A stretch of 64,000 nucleotides of DNA from Sipunculus nudus (lineage: Eukaryota > Annelida > Sipuncula > Golfingiida > Sipunculidae). The notes under the pieces were generated by a model, which had not been told where the DNA came from, ran no database searches, and worked only from the letters and a program-made list of their open reading frames with translations. The DNA is taken from NCBI GenBank assembly GCA_026874595.1, contig CM049308.1, positions 97,747,124-97,811,123 of the forward strand, in the 5' to 3' direction. Shown here piece by piece: positions 47,823 through 59,945 of this stretch. Made by a program: the position numbers and the translations under genes. Positions within the stretch are counted from its first letter, which is position 1. Each line of letters opens with the position of its first letter.

Positions 47823-48367
47823 TTGAGCCATTCATACATGGTGGTTTTGTATCACTTTCAAGTGATTTTTAAGATTCTGCCCCTATTAGAATTTTGTGGG
47901 ATACTGGTTCATGGCCAGACTCTCATGTTAGCAAACACTTTGCCATTTTCTATAAGTCCTTTACTGGTGCACATGCACTTGTTAATGGTGTGTTTTCAGA
48001 CCGGCACTCTTCAGTTCTGCATCACGGTATCCATTTAAAGTCAGTTTTGATTTCTAGGGATATTACTGTGGGCATAAGAACTACTTTACCCTTTAAGGGA
48101 ATTCAGTTGGTAATAGGCAAGGATGTTGCAGGTGACAAAGTAAAGCCTGTGCCAATAGTGACAGAAAAGCCGTCACTTGATCAGGACACTGATCCGGAAA
48201 GTCAGGAAATTCCTGGTTTGTATCCTTCATGTGCTGTAACTAGATCTATGGCCAAGAAAAAAACACATGAGGATAATGGTCCAGATAATAATACTCTGGG
48301 AGTCTTACGACTCGCCCGTACAGGATACAGCATTTTCAAGGTCAGAACTTATCGCGGAACAGCATAA
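47823..48367 (+). pseudogene. Retroviral-type aspartic protease relic
   Basis: After a stop near 47870 the frame reads APIRILWDTGS (Asp codon 47900-47902, the DTG active site), then TVGIRTTLPFKGIQLVIGKD, matching the retropepsin layout in which a flap and an 'hhhG' strand follow, and SCAVTRSMAKK at the end. The preceding 350 bp (47460-47820) is an acidic, repeat-rich stretch with recurring 'ggctaggtcctttca-gactc' phrases, likely the gag-protease linker. A stop codon upstream of the DTG motif separates it from gag. Length, about 150 residues, is normal for the domain plus spacer. Confidence 0.82.
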
Positions 48368-49620
48368 GGACCATAAAATTTCATGTTGGTTTCCCAGGGC
48401 AGTTGCTTATGATGAACTGTCACAGAACCCAGTTTGTTTATATGTTAAAAATGGAGTGCTTATGTGTAAATGACGACCACCTGATGTATGCGCTGATGAT
48501 GAGTGGGCCATCAAACATCAAATAGTAATGCCCAAAAGCTTTCGCAATGAAATTCTAAGCATGGCACATGAGGCTCCTTTGTCTGGCCATTTAGGTATAA
48601 ATAAAATTTATCAGAAAGTAAGTACACACTTCTATTGGCCTAACCTCAGGAAAGATGTTGTACAATATTCTAAATCATGCCATACATGCCAGAGGGTAGG
48701 CAAGCCCAATCAGAATCCTCCTAAGGCCCCACTTAGGCCTATTCCTGCTTTCGAGGAGCCATTCAGTGGGATTATTGTTGACTGTGTTGGACCACTGCCA
48801 AAAACAAAATCTGGACATGAAAACTTGCTGACAATTATGTGCGCATCTACCAGGTTCCCTGAGGCAATACCATTGCGCAAAATTAATGCCAAAAGTGTTG
48901 TCAAAGCTCTGACCAAGTTTTTTACAATTTTTGGATTACCAAAATCCATCCAGTCTGACCAAGGGTCTTATTTTATGTCTGGCTTATTCCAGCAAGTTAT
49001 GCTTGAGCTAGGTATAAAACAGTACAGCTCTTCGCCAAACCCTCCAGGAAGTCAGGGTGCCCTCGAGCGTTTTCACCAGACATTAAAAAACATGATTAAG
49101 ACCTACTGGTAAGACACACAGAACGACTGGGATGAAGGAATCCACCTATTGCTGTTTGCTGTCAGAAAAATCTTTTCAAGAGTCCTTGGGTTTCAGTCCC
49201 TTTGAACTAGTTTTTGGACATGGACCGCGAAGTGAACTTCCATTGAAACTGCTTAAAGAAAAACTCTTGTGTGAAAATCCTGATTCTCTTAGTTTACTGC
49301 AGTATGTCTCAGACTTTCGCACTAAACTGCACAAGGCTTTTGAGATTGCAAAGTCAAATCTAAAATCTGCACAAAGTAAAATGAAACAAAGTATGACAAA
49401 CACACTGTAAGTAGGACGTGTGAGCCTGGTGGAAAGGTCCTTGCCTTACTTCCCATCCCTGGCAGACCTCTGCAAGCTAGGTATTTTGGTCCTTACATTG
49501 TTGACAAGAAAGTCAGTGATTTAAATTACATACTGTTGACACCAGATAGGCGTAAGACGAAACAACTTTGCCATGTTAACATGTTGAAACCATATTATGA
49601 CAGAAATAGCACATCAGATG
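48366..49620 (+). pseudogene. Integrase relic (HHCC, DDE, GPY/F)
   Basis: Frame 48528-49112 contains the zinc-binding HHCC module (AHEAPLSGHLGINKIYQKV, then CHTCQ), followed by the catalytic core: IIVDCVGPL (first Asp), SIQSDQGSYF (second Asp) and GALERFHQTLK (Glu). After a stop at 49110 and frame changes near 49180 and 49405 the C-terminal part continues with the GPY/F-like module (RYFGPYIVDKKVSDLNYILL, about 49480-49555) and HVNMLKPYY. All three DDE residues are kept. The domain lies upstream of the reverse transcriptase, the defining oddity of this element. At least one stop (48471) also precedes it. Confidence 0.9.
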
Positions 49621-49711
49621 TTGTACATAATGTTACTGCTGTAAATTGAGTAAACACTGGCCCTGAGCCAGTTAAAGTAGATACTGATTGTAAGTGTGAT
49701 GTAGACATTCA

Positions 49712-50575
49712 GTGTGGAACAGTACCATAAAAAACTCAGACGCGCTTAAAAACCTGGATGCCAAACTGTCACACCTTACCGCACAACAACAACAAGACCT
49801 CAAGAACCTGCTGCGGGATTATGGCCATTTGTTTAGTGAAATTCCAATGCGAACTAACATATTGTTCCATGACGTCGATGTTGGCGAGGCAAGCGCAGTC
49901 AAGCAACATCCTTATAAACTGAATCTAGAAAAGCAAAAGTATCTACAGGATGAGATTCAATATTTGCTGGACAAAGATTTTATTGAACCTAGTAACAGTA
50001 ACTGGAGTTCACCATGTATTCTTGTGCCAAATTCTGATGAAAGTTACCGTATGTGCACAGATTATTGAAAACTGATCTCTGTCACCAAGACTGACACATT
50101 CCCGATTCCGAGGATCGATGATTGTATTGATAGAGTCGGTAGCTCCAGATATGTCTCCAAGTTTGACTTGCTAGAAGGGTTCTGGCAAGTTCTGCTGACA
50201 GAACGAGCGAAGGAAGTGGCAGCATTTGTGATGCCGCAAGGACTGTACCAGTATAAAGTTATATTGTTTGGCATGAAGAACTCGCCAGCCACATTCCAGT
50301 GCCTCATCCATATGGTTGTCAGGGACATTTAGGGCTGCAAGGCATATATTGATGACCTCATCGTGTACAGCGACACCTGGGAGAAACATCTGCAAATTCT
50401 TCGCGACCTCTTCGAAAGACTCCGTGAAGCACGTCTGACCGTCAGCTTAGTAAAATCTGAATTTTGTCATGCACAAGTAACATTTTTGGGTCATATTGTA
50501 GGGCAGGGTCAGGTAAAACCTGTTGATGCTAATATAAGTGCTATTTCTGCATTTCCTAGACCAGCTAACCCTAAC
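49712..50575 (+). pseudogene. Reverse transcriptase relic, first part
   Basis: Starts about 90 bp after the integrase C-terminus. Motifs in order: LLDKDFIEPSNSNWSSPCIL (49965-50025), MCTDY, FPIPRIDDCIDRV, SKFDLLEGFWQVLL, VMPQGLYQYKVILFGMKNSP and the catalytic YIDDLIVYSDTWEKHL (YxDD at 50345-50356), FLGHIVGQGQVKPVD. In-frame stops at 50065 and 50330. The sequence breaks at about 50575, just before the 'RFLGxxxYYR' motif, which resumes at about 54245 beyond an insertion. The type is clearly Ty3/gypsy, not copia. Confidence 0.92.
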
Positions 50576-53500
50576 CATGAGTGAAAGTCATCTTTATGTT
50601 TTATCTGGTTAAAACATGCAAAAGTAATGCAAGAGTACTCACCAATGAAACATTTTTCAGCTATAAATTCCCTGTCTGGTTGACAAAACATGTACACCTT
50701 CTGTGTGATTCAAAATCCAAGCTCACGTCAGTAACGGCCGGCCTGGTATGTTTAGTTCAGATAGTGTAATATGATAGTCTGCCTTGGTACAGTAAGCTAG
50801 AGTTCAGTGAGTTCACAGCTGAGTATTGTTTTCTGTGACAGTCCTGGGGGGGGGGGGGCAATGTACATAAAGCTTGGAATATTTCTGAATACCTGGCCTA
50901 AAGAATATTGGTTATTGGCACAATAAAAATACAGAAATTTGTTTTTTTAAAACACAAATGCTTTGATCGATCCTGTTAATTTTCTATGGCAATGTTTTAT
51001 AGCTGGAAGGCAGGTGTGTTTATCTGTTTCTAAAAAGCCAATATTATAAGATATTAGATTAATATTTAGGATTTCCCATAATTGGGCAGTAGAATACTAC
51101 ATCAATATGTCTTGTTCTGCATTTATGAAGTAATTATCAATGGTAATTATTTATTAATTGGTTGCTGAAGTACTTGTATATATACACTACATTCCAAAAG
51201 AAACATTGTTTCTTTATCAATGGCGCATGATATGAATAATGTTAAATATACCGTAAATCCTGTTTTTATCGCCGCGGCCTTGAAAACAAACTCAAAATCG
51301 AAAATCTTGACTTTTTTTCTGAACTCGGGATGCGGCCATAAATAGATGGTTTATCAGAAATGAACTGTGAGAAGAACTCTCTCCCGGACATGGCGCTCCT
51401 TTGGGCGATAATAGAAGATCAAGCACACCACAGAGGAAATACTCTTTGTAGTCACAGATTTATTGTATAAAATTGTATAGTCTAAATGTTCATATAAAAT
51501 ATAATAATTATATGCAATCAATTGAACAATAACAATAAATATTGAACAATAACAACATTTATAACGAGATTAAAATGAATGAGATTATTCATGGTGAGGA
51601 CTAGTGGTGACGTCTGCTAGAAAAAATCGGTATTACCGGTCATACCTTTGACGGAGCCGGATTGCCTTGGAATTTATGTTGTTTATAAAAAGAATTAAGA
51701 AAACCAAAATATGTAATTTAGAACTCTATAAAACCTCTATAAAAATTCAAATTTAGCAGGTTACTTACTGACATTTCTTATAATGTCTGATACATGTACC
51801 TCAATATTGAAGAGCCCATCTTCTCGCCCCCATGTCATGTTTCTGGAAAACCTTTTGTTATGGGTTCATAACTGAAATGAGATTTGGAGCCCGGGTCACC
51901 TGGTGTGTAATTCTCAGCCTTGCACCAAGGCAAGAAAACCTTCATCCTTGAATGCGTATAGCCCGGTCATTTACTTCTGTTTAATCTTTGTTTTTTTATA
52001 CAATCACGAATATATTGTATGAATGGATAAATGGAAATAGTGTTAGAGGGGAAACTTGCTTGTAGATATAAATGGTAGAATATGTCACTACAGCCGATGG
52101 AATTTGGTGAATATACAGATAAACATGCCGTGCCGTATTCTTGTTTGCTACTGATATTCCAATATATTTTGGATAGAAATATTCTGCTGATCCATTTAAA
52201 GTCACTGTATATTTAAATTCTAAAAATAATATTTTGAAATCTTAATCTATGATGAAAATTCCATTTCTTGAATTACTAAGAAGATTCGAATCATTTTCAT
52301 ACCGGTAACTTCGGTATTATCATCGTCACATCGTTCATTGACATCGCTCCATTTCACAATTTGCCGATGCGTTTGAAAACATCGCTGGTCAACTTAACTA
52401 AATATCAAAATAACTGAAGTTACCTTGTCGAGATACGCACGTATAGCAAACATGACGCGTGAAAACGAGTGATTTTAGAGTGAAATAAAAATGGCCGGTC
52501 GAGGTAAGCAAGTTTTTTCCTCAAGAAAGTTTCAGTATGGGGAGCCATCTTGTCAAGGTAGCGTTTGCGGAAGGCACACTGGGACGGAATAGGTGGCTGT
52601 TCTGTTTACTACCCATACCCACCGCGTACAGCCGTTCAAAATATTCTTAGCAGAACACCAGGGCGTTTCAGCACATGGCGGTACTTAAACTTGATTTTAA
52701 AACGATCGTCAGCCATTTTGCGACTCTTTACGATGTCAGCTTTTTATTCATTATACTTTCTAAACAAATAATCGTTGCTAAATAATGCTGCAAATTAGTT
52801 TAAAGTAGGCATTTATTTCAATGTTGCTTGACCATGCCCAACGAAGTGGGCCGCTGTGTTACAGCAGGGGTGTTTTAAACGTATTATTTGGTGACAATTA
52901 CCAAGATTTTTTATAACAAGTTATATATCGCACGAAAGATATACATGTCAAGGTTCTACATTAAAATTTTTATATGTATACCACGAACCGTGATTAAGTT
53001 CCTGCAGGTTGAAAATCTGACAGTTTCAGCAGTCTTAGCCATCATGTCGCCCCCTGAACGCTACTGCGTGATGGTACATAATATGGGATAGTATTCAGGC
53101 TTTTTGCTTCAATAAATGTACATATAAACTTCAATTCAGTGTTCATACTATGGTCTTTGACAATCGACGTACATGCAAAGAAGCGTTTTGATGCATACAA
53201 GAATCGTTTTGCGTTACCACCATTCAAACGAAACGATCGTTCGGGGAATCTTTCTTTTTCTGATAAATGCCTGCCAATCCATGTGCAAAAGTCGTTAGTA
53301 ACATACAGATATTTTGTCCCTATCTCGAGCGTTAAATATATTTAATATACGTAATCTTGCAACATATATAACCTCTGTAGTTAATACTTTTTATTCTAGT
53401 CTTCATTAAAGCAGCTATGTCGTGATTTATTTTGCTACGTGCTGCTAATACTCTTATCCTCAGGCCAGAGACGGAGTCTAGGTGCGGCCTTTAAGGGGGG

Positions 53501-54230
53501 TTTTGGGTATTTGGCCCTCCGTGGGAGATCCTTTAAGAGACCTTGCAAACTCAGGGTGCGGCTATAAATACACGTGCGGCCATAAAAACAAGATTTACGG
53601 ATATAGTCATTTTTTTAGATTGCATTTTGAATGATCTCTTACTGCAAAATTATTAGTGTACATTATATGTTCACACCACTCAAGGTGTAATTAAATCAGA
53701 TGCAAAAAAGTAGCAGAAAGAAATTTTTATTATTCGTACCAACTTTCCCATATACATCAAATTCTGGTGAAGCTGGTTATTTTGATACCCATATTATCAT
53801 ACTTCTTCAGTATATACTTAATTAAAATTAATTTTGTTTAAAAACCATGGAGTTCGGACTTTGAAGTTTCTGCAGCATTTATGTCCCCTTCAGAAAATTT
53901 TTAAGTCCTATCTTGCAGAAGAATTAGCCTCAAAGTATACAAACTTATAACTGACATATAACTGACATATACAGAGCTCCATAATGTGCACATGCATTCC
54001 CTTATATCTCCCATACAAGTCACATATAACTGAAATATACAGAATGGCTTTATGTGCAACTCCCTTATAACTGACATATAATAAATATACAACTCTCTTA
54101 TAACTCACATATAACCATGCCTGACTAGACATATAGCTGCAATATAAATATAACTCCCATACATAGCACTTATATGTCCCTTATAAGGGACATATAAGGC
54201 ACATATATGTGAGTACTTTTAATTTCCGTA
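50576..54230. mobile_element. Element X, copy 2, splitting reverse transcriptase
   Basis: The left part (50576-50845) and right part (53755-54220) match 6519-7160, where they are contiguous; the middle 2.9 kb (50846-53750) is extra here and contains a TIR element at 51251-53600. The retrotransposon reading resumes at about 54235 ('aacaaaaagcatatcatgcg'), so about 3.65 kb was inserted, in at least two steps. A G-run lies at 50847-50859. Confidence 0.8.
51251..53600. mobile_element. 2.35-kb DNA element with CCGTAAATC inverted ends
   Basis: Left end ccgtaaatcctgtttttatc, right end (minus strand) ccgtaaatcttgtttttatg, then GCCGC on both, about 27 bp of inverted repeat with few mismatches. Flanks share ATA. 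Subterminal 'tgcggccataaata'-type words recur near both ends (51331 and 53557-53585). The interior includes CpG-containing, promoter-like sequence around 52480-52720 ('atggccggtcgaggtaagca') but no recognisable transposase. Superfamily not assigned. Confidence 0.75.
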
Positions 54231-54231
54231 A

Positions 54232-54825
54232 GGGAGAGAACAAAAAGCATATCATGCGTTTTCTTGGTATGGTTGGATACTACAGGAAGTGTTGTCCAAA
54301 TTTTTCAGCTGTAGCTGAACCTTTGACTAATTTGTTAAAGAAGAAACAAAAGTTTGTATGGAATGTTCAGTGTGAAAATGCATTTTAGAATTTGAAAGCA
54401 ATCCTGCAAAGTTCACCAGTTTTGGTAGCTCCAGACTTTTCTGTACCTTTGAAGTTAGCTGTAGATGCTAATGATACTGCTGCTGGTGCTGTGTTGTTAC
54501 AGGAAGGCAATGATGGCATAGATCATCCAATTTGTTATTTCTCAAGAAAGTTTAATGCATAACAGAAAAACTACTCCACTATTGAAAGGGAATGTTTGGC
54601 TTTGATTTTGGCATTGCAAAATTTTGAAGTTTATGTTACTTCATCAGTCAAGCCTGTTATTGTCACCAGTGATCACAATCCCCTCACGTTCATGAACAAG
54701 TTGAAGTGTAAAAATCAAAGATTGTTGAGATGGAGTTTGTTCTTACAAGATTAAAACCTAGAAATCAAACACATTAAAGGGAAAAACAATGTACTTGCTG
54801 ATTGCTTATCGAGATGTTTATGAAA
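54232..54825 (+). pseudogene. Reverse transcriptase end and RNase H relic
   Basis: Resumes with IMRFLGMVGYYRKCCPNFSA and AEPLTNLLKKKQKFVW, the thumb/connection segment of Ty3/gypsy RT, then RNase H: LKLAVDANDTAAGAVLLQEG (first Asp), HPICYFSRKF, YSTIERECLALILAL (Glu), VIVTSDHNPLTFM (second Asp) and IKGKNNVLADCLSR (third Asp). Three or more stops interrupt it (54387, 54560, 54752 regions). The end of pol is followed about 115 bp later by the polypurine tract, as expected when RNase H is the last pol domain, which supports integrase being truly upstream rather than lost. Confidence 0.9.
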
Positions 54826-54941
54826 TGTTTTAAACGAGATGTTTATGTAATGTTGTAAATAAGATGGTTTTGAAATGTTGTAATAATTTAGTGATTGTGA
54901 TCGCAAAAAGAACGTTTTGAGAAAACTTTCTTTTTATTTAC

Positions 54942-54952
54942 AGGAGGGGGAG
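54942..54952 (+). promoter_or_regulatory. Polypurine tract
   Basis: AGGAGGGGGAG directly abuts TGTTAC of the 3' LTR, the expected priming site for plus-strand DNA synthesis. Confidence 0.85.
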
Positions 54953-55135
54953 TGTTACATGTGCCCATATATTTTGTGCAGCAGTGTTACAGATGATTGT
55001 TTTATTGTGCACACGGATGTTCAATGTGTTGTTGGCATTTTGTTTGTGTGCCACGTGTAGCTCGTGTTGTAGCGCCTCGCCTGGCCGGATGTTTCAGGCT
55101 CGGTTTAATCCGCATTGGTTGAACCCTAGATACAC
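54953..55135 (+). repeat. 3' LTR, truncated
   Basis: The first 183 bp of the LTR, with single-base differences and small indels against 45177-45360. It stops at 'gaaccctagatacac'; the remaining two-thirds are missing, replaced by 'tttgattacataac'. The loss removes the transcript end signals of this copy. Confidence 0.85.
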
Positions 55136-57061
55136 TTTGATTACATAACTTTGATTATGATAAATATCAGGTATGTGACCATACTTCTGGCATTTAAAGC
55201 TCAGCTGACTATAAGTCACCTGAGCTATAGTCGTGGTCCATTGTCCGTCGTCTGTCCGTCCGTAGATGTGGTACGTTTTGAAAACGTAAGACCTAGGAAC
55301 CCAAAATTCAGCATAATGTTAGATGTCCCCATGATCTCCTACCAAGCAGAAAACTGGGTCTTTGCGACTTCGTTCCTTTGAGAAATTAAGGGAAAAACCT
55401 AAATTTTTTATTAAAAACCTATTTTCACACTTCAGGACAGCCTCATATCAAAACCACTCATCTGTTTTTCTTCAAATTTACCATAAATATTCCTCCATAT
55501 ATTTCCTATGTACATGCCAGAAATTATGTCTGTATTATATAATTTAAAAAAATTATGGGCCCAAACATAATGCATTTTGTAAAAAATCAGGAAAGATATT
55601 TGATCACTTAACACAAAACATGTTAATGCTATGGACTTTTTTTCCAGTAATATAACTTTAATTAATCAAAATTAAATTGTATACCCAAAATTAGATCAAA
55701 ATCTTTTAAATTTTTTCAAATATTAACAAAAATAAAAAATTTGTACCTTAAATTTAGCCCAACTTTGACCATGGCACGTTTTTTTCCTGAAAGTTCTGTG
55801 GATTTAATTTTCACAGCATGTTTTTGTTAGCAATTTGTCTGTTAAAACCAAAAATTTGAAACCAGTTTATCAAAAACTGTAGATTTTATTCAAGTTTTCA
55901 AGCACCATGTATTATATTGTTTACATCAAGCTAGTGTTATGCAGTTTGCAAGAGCTCAGCTCCCCAGCTTCAGCTCTCAGTTCCTAAAATTTGGTATACA
56001 ATTAAATGTTTCCAAAATCCCCTACCATGCCAAGAATTTGGTCACTAGGACTTAATACCTTCGAGATATTAATGAAAAACTTCATTTTTCCATTAAAAAC
56101 CCATTGTTACACTTCAAGACTGCCTATTATCAAAACCACTGATCTGACTTTAATCATATATAATATACATATATTTCTATACATTCTCTATGCACATGCC
56201 AAAAATGATGTCAGTATTGCGTAATTGTTTTAAGTTATGTGCCCAAACATAATGCACTTTGTAAAAAATCAAGAAATATATTTACTCCCTTAACAAGGGG
56301 ATTGCTGAAGCTAGAGATTTTTTGTCAGGGATGTAAGATTATTTAATCAAGATTCAATTGAATACCCAAAATTAGTTCTGAATTTTTCAAATTTTATAAG
56401 TTATTAGTATAAATATAAAATTAGTACCTTAAATTTTGCCCAACTTTGACCATGGCACATTTGTTTCCTGTGAGCCCTGTTGATATAATTTTTTATATCA
56501 TGCACACATAAGGATTTCAGCTTTGTAGTTTTGAAAACTGAAAGAAATTGGCCAAAAATTGTAGCTTTTATAAATGTTTTTATGATACCATGTCAGACCT
56601 TGGCTCTCTCCAGCCCCTCTTGAGTCACCTGTATGTTCACCTTGTTGAACTTTCAGCAAATTATGCATGCTTGAGGCAAGACATACACTGGGGCAGCCAG
56701 GCAGCTTATGGACAGCCACAGTTGATCCAGGTGTCCAACTCAACTCATCTAGTAGTTTTGACCAACAACATAACAATAAACAATAAATTAATAAATTTTT
56801 ATTGTTTTTTAATAACAAATAAGAAAAATAGAAAAGGAATTTGTTAGTGTATAATAACAGGAAATTAACTTGCAGTTACTGATGATATAAGAATCTTGTA
56901 TTGATGGATAGAATGTCACATATTCCAAATAACACCATGCAGTCACCTATGGTATTTTTCAGTTCAATTTTAATGATAAAAAAGTAAATCATATTATTCA
57001 TTTCTAATCAATAGGGATCATATGAAGGAAATTAATGATAGACAAAGATGCAGTTGATAAT

Positions 57062-57112
57062 TGTATCCCCAGACAAAGTCGGGGGATACTATGTTTTCAT
57101 ACTGGTCCCGCC

Positions 57113-57143
<31 letters not shown>

Positions 57144-59945
57144 CTGCCGCATATAAATCTTGTTGGTGCGATAACCCAAAAAATATTTCACGGAACTTTA
57201 CCAAACTTGGTATATGTATAGATATGGGTGAGAGGACGACGCCTATTTAAAATGAGGTCATGACCTTTACTAGGAGAGTGTCCTTGACCTTGAATAGGTC
57301 CAATTTTGGGGAAAATCACACAAATTCTTTAATATCTCAAGAAATCTTGCATGGATTTATCCCAAAATCAAGTTGATGGAAGATCATAGATAGGGTTGTC
57401 ATGTTCCAGAAACTGGTGGTGCCACCTATTATTCTTTACTTGTTTTTGTGCCGTTTAATACCCCCAAAATTGCCACCTTTCAGTACTGTGAGCATTATAA
57501 GTCAAAAACTAATGGACAGATTTCTTTTATATTATGCATATACATAGGTATGGGTTATGGGATGATGTTAATTTAAATTGGGGTCATGACCTTTCCTATG
57601 ATAGTGGCCTTGACCTTGAATATTGCCATATATGGTGAAAATCACACACCTCTTATGATATCTCCAGTGTTGATAGCCATATGGATTTCAAACATGACTT
57701 ATGTATGGCCCACCACTAAAGTAAGAACCCTATAGGTTCTAGGGTCATGAGGTCAAAGGTCAAGGTTACTGGACTGGCATTTTAAAAGATACTGTGGATG
57801 CATTTTAAGCCAAACTTTCATCTTAGGTCTTCCATCTTGAATATACAGCTCACTTGCCAGTAGTGGATGATCCATATAAATTTTGGGATCACAAGGTCAA
57901 AGGTCAAGGCCACAGGAGCTATCTGTCCAAAAATTAGTTTCTGGATGATAATTCCTGCTTTTATTGATGTATTGATTTCAAACTTGACTTATATATGTCC
58001 CATTGAAAAAGCAAGACTCCAATTGATTTTGGGGTCATGAGGTCAAAGGTCAAGGTCACAGGACACATCTTTAAAAAGATTGTGGATGCATTTTCAGCCA
58101 AACATTTCATCTCAGACCTTTCATCTTGCACATGTAAGTCATCTGCCAATTGAGGAAGACCCCTATCAGTTTTGAGGTCACAAGGTCAAAGGTGAAGGTC
58201 ACAGGAGCCATCTGTCCAAAAATTAGTTTCTGGATGATAATTGCTGCTTTTATTGATGTATGGATTTCAAACTTGACTTGTATATGTCCCATTGGAAAAG
58301 CAAGACCCAAATTGATTTTGAGGTTATGAGGTCAAAGGTCAAGGTCACAGGACACACCTTTAAAAAGATGTGGATGCATTTTCAGCCAAACATTTCATCT
58401 CAGATCTTTCATCTTGCACATATAGTTCACCTGCCAAGAGAGGAAGAACCCTATCAATTTTGAGGTCACAAGGTCAAAGGTGAAGGTCACAGGAGCCATC
58501 TGTCCAAAAATTAGTTTCTGGATGATAATTCCTGCTATTATTGATGTATGGATTTCAAACTTGACTTGTATATGTCCCATTGGAAAAGCAAGACCCAAAT
58601 TGATTTTGGGGTCATGAGGTCAAAGGTCAAGGTCACAGGAAACCTTTTTAAAAAGATTGTGGATGCATTTTCAGCCAAACAATTCATCTCAGATCTTTCA
58701 TCTTGCACATATAGTTCACCTGCCAAGAGTAGAAGACCCCTATCAATTTTGAGGTCACAAGGTCAAAGGTGAAGGTCACAGGAGCCATCAGTCCAAACTT
58801 TAGTTTCTGGATGATAATTCCTGCTTTTACTGATGTATAGATTTCAAACTTGACTTGTATATGTACCATTGGAAAAGCAAGTCCCAAATTGATTTTGAGG
58901 TTATGAGGTCAAAGGTCAAGGTCACAGGACACACCTTTAAAAAGATGTGGATGCATTTTCATCCAAACATTTCATCTCAGATCTTTCATCTTGCACATAT
59001 AGTTCACCTGCCAAGAGAGGAAGAACCCTATCAGTTTTGAGGTCACAAGGTCAAAGGTGAAGGTCACAGGAGCCATCTGTCCAAAAATTAGTTTCTGGAT
59101 GATAATTCCTTCTTTTATTGATGTATGGATTTCAAACTTGACTTGAATTTGACCCATTGGAAAAGCAAGACCTGAATTGATTTTGGGGTCATTAGGTCAA
59201 AGGTCAAGGTCACAGGAAACCTCTTTAAAAAGATTGTGGATGCATTTTCAGTCAAACAATTCATCTCAGATCTTTCCTCTTGCATATATAGTTCACCTGC
59301 CAAGAGTGGAAGACTTCTATCAATTGTGAGGTCACAAGGTCAAAGGTGAAGGTCACAAGAGCAATCTGTCCAAAAATTAGTTTCTGGATGATAATTCCTG
59401 CTTTTATTGATGTATGGATTTCAAACTTGACTTGTATATGTCCCATTGGAAAAGCAAGACCCAAATTGATTTTGGGGTGATGAGGTCAAAGGTCAAGGTC
59501 ACAGGACACATCTTTAAAAAGATGTGGATGCATTTTCATCCAAACATTTCATCTCAGATCTTTCATCTTGCACATATAGTTCTCCTGCCAAGAGAGGAAG
59601 AACACTATCAATTTTGAGGTCACAAGGTCAAAGGTGAAGGTCACAGGAGCCATCTGTCCAAAAATTAGTTTCTGGGTGATAATTCCTGCTTTATTGATGT
59701 ATAGATTTCAAACTTAACTTGCATATGTCCCATTGGAAAAGAAGGACCATAATTGATTTTGGGGTCATGAGGTCACAGGTCAAGGTCACAGGACACATCT
59801 TTAAAAAGATCAAGGTCACAGGGCCAACATCTTTAACAAGATTGTGGACTGTTAGATGGAAGAAACAATGAATATGCCAAGTGTCAGTATATGCAGTACT
59901 ATGTCTGGGGATACTCTGGCACCTGCGGTGCCAAGAAATGTCTAG
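57062..59945 (+). mobile_element. Helitron-like element Z with seven 288-bp core repeats
   Basis: The left end 'gtatccccagac' with 'gtcgggggatac' forms a hairpin; a (CCG)n microsatellite follows at 57105-57150. The core is about seven units of 288 bp, each with 'tttctggatgataattcctg', 'gatttcaaacttgacttgta' and two AGGTCA clusters. The right end has a hairpin tggcac-ctgcg-gtgcca, 'agaaatgt' and CTAG (59942-59945). The matching place in A4 (21210) is an empty site reading through 'gataatattaatctag'. No coding capacity; alanine-rich frames come from the (CCG)n run. Confidence 0.78.

Larger units (their letters stand above)
45177..55135 (+). mobile_element. Gmr1-like Ty3/gypsy LTR retrotransposon, degenerate and nested
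   Basis: 5' LTR (45177-46027), primer-binding site, gag, protease, integrase, reverse transcriptase, RNase H, polypurine tract and a truncated 3' LTR (54953-55135) lie in that order on the + strand. RT and RNase H are of Ty3/gypsy type, yet integrase precedes RT, the order otherwise seen in Ty1/copia; among Ty3/gypsy elements this order is known for the Gmr1 group, first described in deuterostomes. A SCAN-like capsid supports that placement. A 3.65-kb insertion (about 50576-54230) splits RT. Frameshifts and stops in every domain show it is dead. It lies inside the PPP5 transcription unit, sense-oriented. Confidence 0.88.

Noticed and set aside
48710-49403. Minus-strand frames opposite integrase
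   Set aside because: Shadows of the plus-strand integrase coding sequence.
45177-55135. Two different retrotransposons, one giving integrase and one giving reverse transcriptase
   Set aside because: One pair of matching LTRs, one primer site and one polypurine tract bracket all domains, and integrase runs into RT within about 100 bp without internal LTR sequence.
57035-57250. Alanine-rich open frame
   Set aside because: It is a (CCG)n microsatellite within element Z.
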